This document shows positions 7,954 through 14,496 of a DNA stretch of 27,423 bases, one piece after another (position 1 is the first letter of the stretch; each line of letters starts with the position of its first letter). A program made the translations under genes and the position numbers. The DNA comes from JACROF01 sp964533055 (GTDB taxonomy: Bacteria; Patescibacteriota; Microgenomatia; Levybacterales; UBA12049): NCBI GenBank assembly GCA_964533055.1, contig CAZHKZ010000012.1, forward strand, positions 1-27,423. Direction: 5' to 3'. The notes below the pieces were generated by a model, which saw only the letters and a program-made list of their open reading frames with translations, was not told where the DNA came from and did not search any database.

Positions 7954-8001
7954 TTCCTAGATTTAGTGTCCTACAAAAGGATATTGCACTACATACCCCA
8001 T
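7954..8001 (-). promoter_or_regulatory. Tandem NrdR-box-like operators
   Basis: Minus strand. One site at 8001-7986 ends in TATGTAGTGC (9/16 to ACACTATATATAGTGT). The other, ACACTAAATCTAGGAA at 7969-7954, matches 11/16. They are separated by exactly 16 bases (32 bp centre to centre), the helical phasing described for NrdR box pairs. The first lies inside the promoter spacer, the second just past the start site. Confidence 0.5.
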
Positions 8002-8006
8002 GTCAA
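7978..8006 (-). promoter_or_regulatory. Promoter of nrdR-nrdJ
   Basis: Minus strand: consensus -35 TTGACA (8006-8001), 17-base spacer, -10 TATCCT (7983-7978). The predicted leader is about 46 bases, longer than most in this window. An 8-bp inverted repeat, GGATATTG (8011-8004) with CAATATCC (7986-7979), brackets the spacer and is another possible operator. Confidence 0.75.
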
Positions 8007-8087
8007 TATCCCCTAGAGTATCAAAATGGATCATCGGGTAAAGTGCGGTTTACGGGAGCTTCAAAGAATTGATTTTTCTTACAAAGA

Positions 8088-8642
8088 TTACTTCAATCCC
8101 TCTACCTGGAGCCTAAAAGCGTTAATTCTAGATGAAAGAGCTTTGGCCATTGGCTTATTTTTCTCAGGAACTTTTTTGATCCAATCATCAAGAACTTCCT
8201 TATGTTTTTGAGCTGCTTTTACGAGATCATTTCGAAGTCCTGATGTATCACGCCCCTCACCTGTTAATTTATTGGTGTCAGCAACTGCTGAGGCAAAATA
8301 ATTCTGACCCTTGGAGATAGTCTCTATCGCATCCTCAACCTTAGAGCGATCACTCTCCCAGAGCATAATCCCTGCACCAAGTCGTTTATCTGATTGGATC
8401 AAATTAAATTTGATTTTCTTCGTCGGGTCAGTGATCAGGAGAAGGATAATCTTGTCCCTAATCATCTTGATACCATAGAGAGGATTATTAGGAAGAATGC
8501 CGGGATAAACGAGGATGTAATCACTTTTCTGAACTGTAGTGCCAGAAGGTGAAGCTACATTTGGCTCTTCATCTGTTGAGAGTGCAAAAACGGGTGTGGC
8601 AACAAGAAATAAAAGTAAAGTGGCGAGTAAGAGTCGTCGCAT
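8088..8642 (-). CDS. Secreted DUF5667-type protein
   Basis: 184 aa. An N-terminal signal peptide (RRLLLATLLLFLVATPVFA, residues 2-20) is followed by a short linker and the motif YPGILPNNPLYGIKMIRDKI (about 45-64), the hallmark of DUF5667: a Pro-rich turn, then a long helix. The rest is helical with Lys and Asp/Glu (KFNLIQSDKRLGAG, VEDAIETISKG), resembling periplasmic-type helical domains. The role is unknown. It is probably exported and released or held at the wall. It lies between gmk and nrdR on the same strand and appears to have its own promoter; no convincing terminator follows. Confidence 0.75.
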   Translation of the reverse strand: MRRLLLATLLLFLVATPVFALSTDEEPNVASPSGTTVQKSDYILVYPGILPNNPLYGIKMIRDKIILLLITDPTKKIKFNLIQSDKRLGAGIMLWESDRSKVEDAIETISKGQNYFASAVADTNKLTGEGRDTSGLRNDLVKAAQKHKEVLDDWIKKVPEKNKPMAKALSSRINAFRLQVEGLK

Positions 8643-8653
8643 AAATCATAGCC

Positions 8654-8683
8654 ATCATAATGCAGAGATAGTCTCGATTGCAA
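8654..8683 (-). promoter_or_regulatory. Candidate promoter of the DUF5667 gene
   Basis: Minus strand: TTGCAA (8683-8678), 18-base spacer, TATGAT (8659-8654), then 11 bases to the ATG at 8642, giving a predicted leader of about 4 bases. Confidence 0.45.
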
Positions 8684-8685
8684 GC

Positions 8686-9318
8686 TTATTGAGGCTTAAT
8701 CGCTAGTCTCTTTGTCAATACAATAGCTTCAATTTGTTCAACTGCTTCCATAAGCTTGTCGTCTTCATTAATAATTAGGTAGTCTGCGTCTTCAAATTGT
8801 TTTAGCTCCCAGATAACGAGTGGTTCGTTCCAACGTGTCAGGGCTGCATTATCGGCAGTATCGCCCTTTATCACTCTCTTCTTCATCTGTTCTAACGACG
8901 AACCGGTGATAAAAGCAAAAACTGACCTAGGAACGGTAGCTCTAATTTTTTCCTGGATATTTTTCACGCCCTTTGTCTCGATTTTCCAAATTACCGTAGC
9001 ATTTTTAGCTAACGCCTCTTCAAGTGTTTTTTTCTGAGTACCATACAATTCTCCCCTAAACTCTACCCACTCAAAAAATGCACCTTCCGAAATTAGTTCT
9101 TCAAACCTTTGCCGAGGAAGAAAATAATAAGGATTTTCTTCGCTCTCACCATCACGCATGGGACGACTCGTTGTGGTAATCACCTTCACAATTGAAGGAT
9201 CTCTCTTTACAAGCTCATTGATAACAGTATCTTTTCCAGCAGCAGTAGGCCCTGTGAGGACAAGCAAAACGCTTCTATTTTTTTGCTCAGAAATTTCTTG
9301 GGAGAGTTGTGAGTCCAT
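8686..9318 (-). CDS. gmk: Guanylate kinase
   Basis: 210 aa, usual length. It phosphorylates GMP to GDP with ATP. The P-loop is GPTAAGKDT (23-31), a variant of GPSGVGKST with Asp in place of Ser. The GMP-binding region TTTSRPMRDGESEENPYYF follows, then FFEWVEFRGELYGT, all standard. The C-terminal region with NEPLVIWELKQFEDADYLIINED matches the family (typically E...FDYVVVND). The lid (KRVIKGDTADNAALTRW) departs from the common RGtds...R form, so a related nucleotide kinase is a small possibility. It is preceded by gap and followed by the DUF5667 gene on the same strand. Confidence 0.88.
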   Translation of the reverse strand: MDSQLSQEISEQKNRSVLLVLTGPTAAGKDTVINELVKRDPSIVKVITTTSRPMRDGESEENPYYFLPRQRFEELISEGAFFEWVEFRGELYGTQKKTLEEALAKNATVIWKIETKGVKNIQEKIRATVPRSVFAFITGSSLEQMKKRVIKGDTADNAALTRWNEPLVIWELKQFEDADYLIINEDDKLMEAVEQIEAIVLTKRLAIKPQ

Positions 9319-9329
9319 AAAGAAAACTC

Positions 9330-9338
9330 AGTATATCA
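9330..9338 (-). promoter_or_regulatory. Candidate extended -10 promoter of gmk
   Basis: Minus strand TGATATACT (9338-9330): TGn plus TATACT, 11 bases before the ATG at 9318, in the 27-base gap after gap. The predicted leader is about 4 bases. Confidence 0.5.
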
Positions 9339-9345
9339 CATGAGG

Positions 9346-10383
9346 CTAGGATACCAAGAGCCGTACCTCTTCAACAAGTCGATTCGCATAGCCAAATTCA
9401 TTGTCGTACCACGCAACAACTTTGACCATCGTCCCACCCACCACTTGCGTTAGGGAGAGGTCGACAATTGAAGAGTGAGGATTGCCAACGATGTCGCTTG
9501 ATACGAGCGGCTCATGAGTCACCTCAAGGATGCCACTATATACAGCTGAGATCGCTTCTTTCTCAAAAATCGCATTTACCTCTTCAACACTTGTTGGTTT
9601 TGAGACAATGAAAGTGCAGTCAGCTAAGGATCCAACTGGCACAGGAACGCGAAGTGAAAGCCCAGAAAATTTTCCTTCCAAATCTGGCACTGCCTTTGCA
9701 GCAGCCTGAGTTGCGCCAGTGGAAGTTGGGATAATATTGAGACCTGCTGCACGAGCGCGACGATAGTCTTTATGACCCCCATCATGGAGTCGTTGATCTG
9801 ATGTATAGCCATGAACTGTAGTCATCATAGCCTTCTCAACGCCCAGATAGTCATGAATTATTTTTGCAACTGGAGCAATACAGTTTGTGGTGCATGATGC
9901 ATTGCTAATCACGTTTTCTTGTGCATACGTATCCGTATTTACACCAAGAACAATAGTCTTTGATTGATCATCCTTTAATGGCGCTGAGAGTACGACTTTT
10001 TTCGCGCCAGCTGTAATGTGTTTTTTAAGATCCTCAATCTTTGTGAAATGTCCTGTTGATTCAATAACAACATCTACTCCAAGGGCTGCCCAGGGAAGAA
10101 GTGCTGGATCTTTCTGAGAGTAGACCGGGATCTCCTTCTCACCGATAATGACATACCCAAGCATTTCCTTAGCTGATCCGTCTGAAGGAGGCATCGTCGA
10201 GATCTCCATGTCAAGCGGACCATAGACTGAATCATATTTCAAAAGATACATCCAGCCTTCAAGGTCTGTGGAGCTGCCTGCATTAATCGCTACCACGTCA
10301 AGTGCATCCTGATGACTTTTCAAGATAACCCTATGAGCGATCCTACCTATCCTTCCGTATCCATTAATCGCGACCTTGATCAT
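9346..10383 (-). CDS. gap: Glyceraldehyde-3-phosphate dehydrogenase with NADP-type cofactor residues
   Basis: 345 aa, full length. It oxidises glyceraldehyde-3-phosphate to 1,3-bisphosphoglycerate. The Rossmann start is VAINGYGRIGR (4-14). The active-site ASCTTNC has catalytic Cys164, and the base is His191 (TVHGYT). Usual NAD enzymes have Asp at the end of the second strand (VAIND) and Leu-Pro later (DLPHKDLRRAR). Here these are Ala35 (VAINAGSS) and Gly202-Gly203 (DGGHKDYRRAR). These three positions (32, 187 and 188 in Bacillus numbering) are the ones known to control NAD versus NADP choice, so NADP or dual use is predicted. The gene is divergent from the surface-protein genes and has a strong promoter placed for a leaderless message. 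Confidence 0.95.
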   Translation of the reverse strand: MIKVAINGYGRIGRIAHRVILKSHQDALDVVAINAGSSTDLEGWMYLLKYDSVYGPLDMEISTMPPSDGSAKEMLGYVIIGEKEIPVYSQKDPALLPWAALGVDVVIESTGHFTKIEDLKKHITAGAKKVVLSAPLKDDQSKTIVLGVNTDTYAQENVISNASCTTNCIAPVAKIIHDYLGVEKAMMTTVHGYTSDQRLHDGGHKDYRRARAAGLNIIPTSTGATQAAAKAVPDLEGKFSGLSLRVPVPVGSLADCTFIVSKPTSVEEVNAIFEKEAISAVYSGILEVTHEPLVSSDIVGNPHSSIVDLSLTQVVGGTMVKVVAWYDNEFGYANRLVEEVRLLVS

Positions 10384-10389
10384 ATCTCT

Positions 10390-10419
10390 AGTATAGGCTG
10401 GTCAAAGCATTTCTGACAA
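10390..10419 (-). promoter_or_regulatory. Promoter of gap, predicted leaderless
   Basis: Minus strand: -35 TTGTCA (10419-10414), 18-base spacer, -10 TATACT (10395-10390), then AGAGAT and the ATG at 10383. Transcription should start at or within a base of the ATG. Confidence 0.7.
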
Positions 10420-10432
10420 TACTAATGCCTTG

Positions 10433-10462
10433 TTGACGAGGGTATTTCATTGTGCGTATTAT
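10433..10462 (+). promoter_or_regulatory. Promoter of the surface-protein operon
   Basis: TTGACG (10433-10438), 18-base spacer, TATTAT (10457-10462). The start site near 10469 gives a leader of about 26 bases that begins with a palindrome. Confidence 0.65.
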
Positions 10463-10470
10463 AGATGTAG

Positions 10471-10484
10471 CTCGAATTTTCGAG
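10471..10484 (+). repeat. Palindrome in the 5' leader of the surface-protein operon
   Basis: CTCGAATTTTCGAG, a perfect 6-bp inverted repeat around TT, just after the predicted start site and 10 bases before the GTG. It could be an operator or a leader hairpin. Confidence 0.5.
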
Positions 10485-10494
10485 ATAACTTTTT

Positions 10495-11826
10495 GTGAAT
10501 AGCCTGTTTCAATCAAAAAAGACCCTCTTTTCTGCAATCGCAGTTCTCCTCCTTGCAATAGGTGTGCCTGTGGGTGTCTACCTATCCCAACAGCAACAGG
10601 ATGTTCGCCAGCAAGCTGCCAGCAAACCAGATCTTGAAGTTCGCATGTTCCGCCTCACTGATGCAGCTGGCAATGTCCGCACAACTTTTTATGAGAATGA
10701 GGATATCTATGTCAGCGTGATTATTCGCAACAGCGGTGGCGTGAAAGCTACTTCTGTTGATGGCATCACAACAAGTCAGATCTTCTCAAATCGTGCTGAT
10801 CCTATCTCATTTAATAAAGTCTCTGATGTCGATATCTCACTTAAAAATGGCGAATTTGGATCTGGATCTCAACTTCGTTATGACTCAAGACTGAATGGAG
10901 AAGGACAAGCAAAGTACACTACCACTCCATATCAGGATGATGCAGTAAAAAAATACTCCTGGAGGAGAACCGCAGCTGGCGAATATACAGCTAGAATAAT
11001 CCTCAATTTTGATAAGCATGTAGATGAATCAAGTTTCGACAATAATCAGCAAGCTATCAAATATAAAGTTATCCCTTTTACAGCAGCAGATGAGAGTGGT
11101 AGCTTTACGACAACACAGCCCGCTGACTTCACAAAATGGCCTTGTCCTGTCCGCACAGCTATCAACTTCCCCGGTGTAACGGGCTGTGTTCAGCAGATCA
11201 GAGATGCTAGTGGAACTGTAAGAGGCAAAGTCACCAACAACTCAGGCTCACCCATCACTGTTGCGCTTGCTTCATACAAAGAATACTATCCTTGGAAGGC
11301 TATTACTTGCTCACAGCTAGATTGTGCTGAGCAATATATCCAAACATGGACTCAAATCTTCTACAAGGCAAAGAAGGCACAAGTCGCTAATGGCCAAACA
11401 ATGTTCATCTCAACCCAAGTCCCGCCATGTGCATGGCAGGCAGATCTCTTTATTAACAACCTCCCCTTCTCCTTTCACCCAAACCGCAACACATATAGAG
11501 GTATTCGCTATATCGATGGCTGGTACCACTTCTATCCAACCTACAATGTCGCCAACCCAGAACTCTGCAAGCCTGACATCCCTGTATTGCCATCTGTCAC
11601 GCCAACGCCAAAAGGACCAACAAATACACCTACGCCAACTGTTCCTGGCGTAACTATTACGGCAACTCCGACAGATTTGCCAACTCCTACGCCAACTACA
11701 CCTCCAGACATAACTCCAACTGTGACGGATACACCAACACCTACGCCAACAATCCCAGCATGTGTTGTTCCAGCAAAAGTTGCTAATGTAAAGATAACCT
11801 GTCCAAACTGTAGTCTTAACCAATGA
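10495..11826 (+). CDS. Secreted surface protein with CARDB-like domain and Thr/Pro stalk
   Basis: 443 aa from a GTG start; the next in-frame ATG would remove the signal. Residues 8-30 form a signal anchor, followed by YLSQQQQDVRQQAAS, a motif shared with the next gene. Residues about 45-190 (DLEVRMFRLTD, IYVSVIIRNSGG, ARIILNFDKHVDESSFDNNQ) resemble a CARDB-type beta-sandwich. A Cys-containing domain follows to about residue 360, then a Thr/Pro stalk (PTPTPTTPPD). It ends abruptly in CVVPAKVANVKITCPNCSLNQ, which looks like the beginning of another domain, so the C-terminus may have been lost. It overlaps the next gene by 4 bases (ATGA). Probably a cell-surface binding protein; ligand unknown. 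Confidence 0.8.
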   Translation: MNSLFQSKKTLFSAIAVLLLAIGVPVGVYLSQQQQDVRQQAASKPDLEVRMFRLTDAAGNVRTTFYENEDIYVSVIIRNSGGVKATSVDGITTSQIFSNRADPISFNKVSDVDISLKNGEFGSGSQLRYDSRLNGEGQAKYTTTPYQDDAVKKYSWRRTAAGEYTARIILNFDKHVDESSFDNNQQAIKYKVIPFTAADESGSFTTTQPADFTKWPCPVRTAINFPGVTGCVQQIRDASGTVRGKVTNNSGSPITVALASYKEYYPWKAITCSQLDCAEQYIQTWTQIFYKAKKAQVANGQTMFISTQVPPCAWQADLFINNLPFSFHPNRNTYRGIRYIDGWYHFYPTYNVANPELCKPDIPVLPSVTPTPKGPTNTPTPTVPGVTITATPTDLPTPTPTTPPDITPTVTDTPTPTPTIPACVVPAKVANVKITCPNCSLNQ

Positions 11827-13274
11827 AAATAACTAAAAAAGCACTATTATTAATACTCGCCGGCATCATCCTTGTCGTTGGCGTGGCAGTGACAGTCTTT
11901 CTTGCACAACAGCAGCAAGATGTTAGGCAAAGAGCGTCCGAGGTCGTGGTCAATGAAAAAGCAGCTTCTTTTAATGGTAGCACTTCAGTTATTAAGATCC
12001 CGTCTGAAAATGCATCGTTTAACGACGGCAAAATCGCAATTGATTTCTTCGCAAAACTTGAGTCCTCAGAGAGAGGTGACCAGATGCTCCTCAACTCTGG
12101 TAATGAGTCTACCACTCCGTCGTGCAGTGGAAAACTTACAATAGTCGCTACACCAACATCTGATGGCCACACGATAAATGTGATGATGAAAGATCTCGTA
12201 GATCAATCAATCAGCTACTCAATTAATGGCACCTCGCTCCCGATTAAGAATGGTCAATGGGCACATATAGCTCTCCTTATTGGCTGGCCATCTGATGCAG
12301 GTAGCAACTCTGCAACTCTGGCTATCAATGGCGTCAATGCTGGTTCAGTTGCACTGCCTAATGAAAAACCATTCTGCCTTAATTCAGACATCTTTATTGG
12401 TAGAGTTAATGACAATCCTGAATCTGATGAACCATTCGCAGTAAATGGCCAGATAGACGAACTTCGATTCTCCAAAAAGACGTACCAGGAACTTGTTGTG
12501 CCAACGAAGGCTTCAACGCCTGATCCAGAGGACTATGCGCTCTATCACTTTGATGGAACTCTCACCGATGAGGTCACCAACACACAAGCTGCTGGAAGCG
12601 AGATCACATTTATTGACGCACCTTTCCCTCACCAAACAACAGAGCCAGTCTGCCAAGCGAATCTTTCAACATGCTCATGGGATGCGACAGCTGGCGCAAC
12701 GAGCTATCACTACAAGATCACGAGAACATCGAGTGAATCTGGACCAACAGCAACACCAATCCCAGGTGAGTCAATCGTACTTGAGGGAGATGTCCAATCC
12801 CCTGCAACGAGTGTCAACTTCACAAGCTCCCCGAACATGACTTATACCTGCGATGTCACTGCAAAAAATGAGTGCGGAACTGGAGAGCCTGGATCTGCCA
12901 CTGCGACATGCGCAGTCTCCCCAACTCCAACTGTGCCTGTCACTCTCCCACCAACTGTACCTCCGACTGTTCCTCCAACAGTTCCACCTACGGTACCGCC
13001 AACCGTACCTCCGACTGTACCTCCGACTGTTCCTCCAACAGTTCCACCTACGGTACCGCCAACCGTACCTCCGACTGGCGTACCACCAACAGCGACGACT
13101 GCTGTCGTACCACCTACAAGTACACCTGTGGTCGTGATCACTTATGCACCAGGGCAGCCTACCTTCACGCCAACTCCAACTATCGTCAGTCCTGGATCAC
13201 CAATGCAGACTCTTGCGCTCATCGGAGGAACACTCCTAACGATCCTTGGCGCCATCTTCTTCTTCGCCCTCTAA
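11823..13274 (+). CDS. Surface protein with LamG-like and Fn3-like domains, PPTV stalk and C-terminal membrane anchor
   Basis: 483 aa. A signal anchor (about residues 5-28) is followed by FLAQQQQDVRQRAS. Residues about 46-225 look like a LamG/concanavalin-type jelly roll (AASFNGSTSVIKIP, GQWAHIALLI, LAINGVNAGSVAL, NGQIDELRFSKKTY). A Cys-bearing Fn3-like domain follows (CSWDATAGATSYHYKITR ... YTCDVTAKNECG), then ten exact PPTV repeats and a Thr/Pro stretch. The C-terminus has a hydrophobic span (LALIGGTLLTILGAIFFFAL) and stops without a basic tail or clear LPxTG. The layout suggests a stalked adhesin or carbohydrate binder. It is coupled to the preceding gene and ends 87 bases from the convergent CvpA-CAP gene. 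Confidence 0.82.
   Translation: MKITKKALLLILAGIILVVGVAVTVFLAQQQQDVRQRASEVVVNEKAASFNGSTSVIKIPSENASFNDGKIAIDFFAKLESSERGDQMLLNSGNESTTPSCSGKLTIVATPTSDGHTINVMMKDLVDQSISYSINGTSLPIKNGQWAHIALLIGWPSDAGSNSATLAINGVNAGSVALPNEKPFCLNSDIFIGRVNDNPESDEPFAVNGQIDELRFSKKTYQELVVPTKASTPDPEDYALYHFDGTLTDEVTNTQAAGSEITFIDAPFPHQTTEPVCQANLSTCSWDATAGATSYHYKITRTSSESGPTATPIPGESIVLEGDVQSPATSVNFTSSPNMTYTCDVTAKNECGTGEPGSATATCAVSPTPTVPVTLPPTVPPTVPPTVPPTVPPTVPPTVPPTVPPTVPPTVPPTVPPTGVPPTATTAVVPPTSTPVVVITYAPGQPTFTPTPTIVSPGSPMQTLALIGGTLLTILGAIFFFAL
12948..13067 (+). repeat. Coding tandem repeat (10 x 12 bp, PPTV)
   Basis: Ten 12-bp units each encode Pro-Pro-Thr-Val. Synonymous codon variation gives a 60-bp higher-order unit: 12961-13020 and 13021-13080 are identical except for three of the last four bases. 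The array forms the protein's stalk. Confidence 0.95.
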
Positions 13275-13361
13275 TAATTAGTTTTTGGCCTTTAGTTGCT
13301 GGTCGCTTGCTTTAATAGAGGAATCTGAGGGAGATACTGTCTGAGGACAAATAACTAATGA

Positions 13362-14414
13362 CTAGTTGGTAAATTCTTGGGAGAACATTTTGCCATAGAT
13401 CCCACCATCCATGACTCCAATGCCGACTTTATGATAGTCCTTTGAGAGGATATTGGCCTTGTGTCCTGGACTATTCATGAGTCCTTGATGAGAGAGCTGG
13501 ACACTTGGAGCCAACGCGAGATTCTCACCCGCATTCTGAAAGACGATCCCTGCCTCATCCATCCTATCAAAGGGAGATTTGCCCTCTGGGGTGTAGTGTG
13601 AAAAAAATCCTCTCTGAAACATCATCATTGAATATGAGCGCGCGAGTGTCCGTAGCGATTCATCCATCGCTAACTCAGATAATCCCGCTTCTCTTCTCTC
13701 TTTATTAACGAGTACGAGCATCGCATCCTCTGCCTCACTATCAACAGTTGGATTGGCGACAGAGAAATGCAGCTTCACGGTCTCACTACTTTCAGGCTTA
13801 ATGGTCATCACATTGAGCGTCTCCTCAAGTGCGCCACCAAAAACTCCATGAATTGATTGCTGGATGCTTGTTGTATGCGAGACGAGGATACTACCTAAAT
13901 GTGAAGTAGTGACTGATTCTTTAAGAAAAGCTGAGGTCGGAAGTGCGATGACTAGCGTCAATAAAAATGAGAGGAGGATATATCCAGACAAAAATCCTGG
14001 GATGATCCCCAAAACATGATTGGCTTTGGTCGAGACTTTTTGAAGAGTCTGCCTACGTGAGATAAATGGCGTGAGTCTCGTCACTTTTCGCAAAAGAATT
14101 GTAAAAACAATCTCGCTAATAAGAGCCACCAAGAAAAATCCTATCGCATTAGCAAATCCTTGGGCAAGTGAAAAATGTGACGCGATAAATGAACCCACTA
14201 CTCCAAAAAGTAAAAGGCCGGCAACAAATGAAAGAACAAAGCTCAAGAAATCTATCACCGCCAAGACAAATCCTAGCGCATACCCTTCATAAAGATAGAA
14301 GAGCATTACTACCACGATAACAATATCAATTGCATTAAGTCCAAACAGACTGTACGAGAGAGATGACGTGATCAGGGTTGAGAAAGATGCGAGTAGATCA
14401 AGTACGACATTCAT
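13362..14414 (-). CDS. CvpA-like membrane domain fused to a CAP (SCP/YkwD-like) domain
   Basis: 350 aa. The N-terminal half has about four membrane spans (near residues 26-47, 50-72, 84-106 and 137-160) in the CvpA arrangement. The C-terminal part, from about residue 228, is a CAP domain: LVNKERREAGLSELAMDESLRTLARSYS, the FFSHYTPEGKSPFDRMDEAG region, GENLA, HQGLMNSPGHKANILSKDY and KVGIGV. The CAP His residues expected to bind metal (SHYTPEG, SPGHKANIL) are present. The membrane part probably displays the CAP domain outside the cell. The biochemical role of bacterial CAP domains is mostly unknown. The gene is convergent with the LamG protein and divergent from the first PBP gene. Confidence 0.9.
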   Translation of the reverse strand: MNVVLDLLASFSTLITSSLSYSLFGLNAIDIVIVVVMLFYLYEGYALGFVLAVIDFLSFVLSFVAGLLLFGVVGSFIASHFSLAQGFANAIGFFLVALISEIVFTILLRKVTRLTPFISRRQTLQKVSTKANHVLGIIPGFLSGYILLSFLLTLVIALPTSAFLKESVTTSHLGSILVSHTTSIQQSIHGVFGGALEETLNVMTIKPESSETVKLHFSVANPTVDSEAEDAMLVLVNKERREAGLSELAMDESLRTLARSYSMMMFQRGFFSHYTPEGKSPFDRMDEAGIVFQNAGENLALAPSVQLSHQGLMNSPGHKANILSKDYHKVGIGVMDGGIYGKMFSQEFTN

Positions 14415-14422
14415 GTCATCCT

Positions 14423-14428
14423 ATTATA
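14423..14428 (-). promoter_or_regulatory. Candidate promoter of the CvpA-CAP gene
   Basis: Minus strand -10 TATAAT (14428-14423), 8 bases before the ATG at 14414. The bases between, AGGATGAC, could also act as a very close ribosome site. No convincing -35. Confidence 0.5.
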
Positions 14429-14477
14429 TGAGAAGCATCAACCTATATCCAGCAATCATCGTGATTTAAGCAAATAA

Positions 14478-14486
14478 TGCTATCAT
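14478..14486 (+). promoter_or_regulatory. Candidate extended -10 promoter of the first PBP gene
   Basis: TGCTATCAT (TGn plus TATCAT at 14481-14486), 10 bases before the ATG at 14497. The predicted leader is 3-4 bases. Confidence 0.5.
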
Positions 14487-14496
14487 AAATATATCC

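Noticed and set aside
8026..8211. Short plus-strand frame at the end of the DUF5667 gene
   Set aside because: It mostly lies antisense to the DUF5667 coding region and lacks start signals.
12948..13080. Possible CRISPR-like direct repeats
   Set aside because: Units are contiguous 12-mers without spacers, in frame with a surface protein.
12842..13141. Antisense open frame with VGGT repeats
   Set aside because: It is the mirror image of the PPTV-coding repeat; repeat arrays stay open in several frames. It has no ribosome site or promoter.
13275..13361. Bidirectional terminator between the LamG and CvpA-CAP genes
   Set aside because: Only a short AACTA/TAGTT inverted repeat and a CTGAGG direct repeat are visible, with no T-run, so a terminator cannot be supported.
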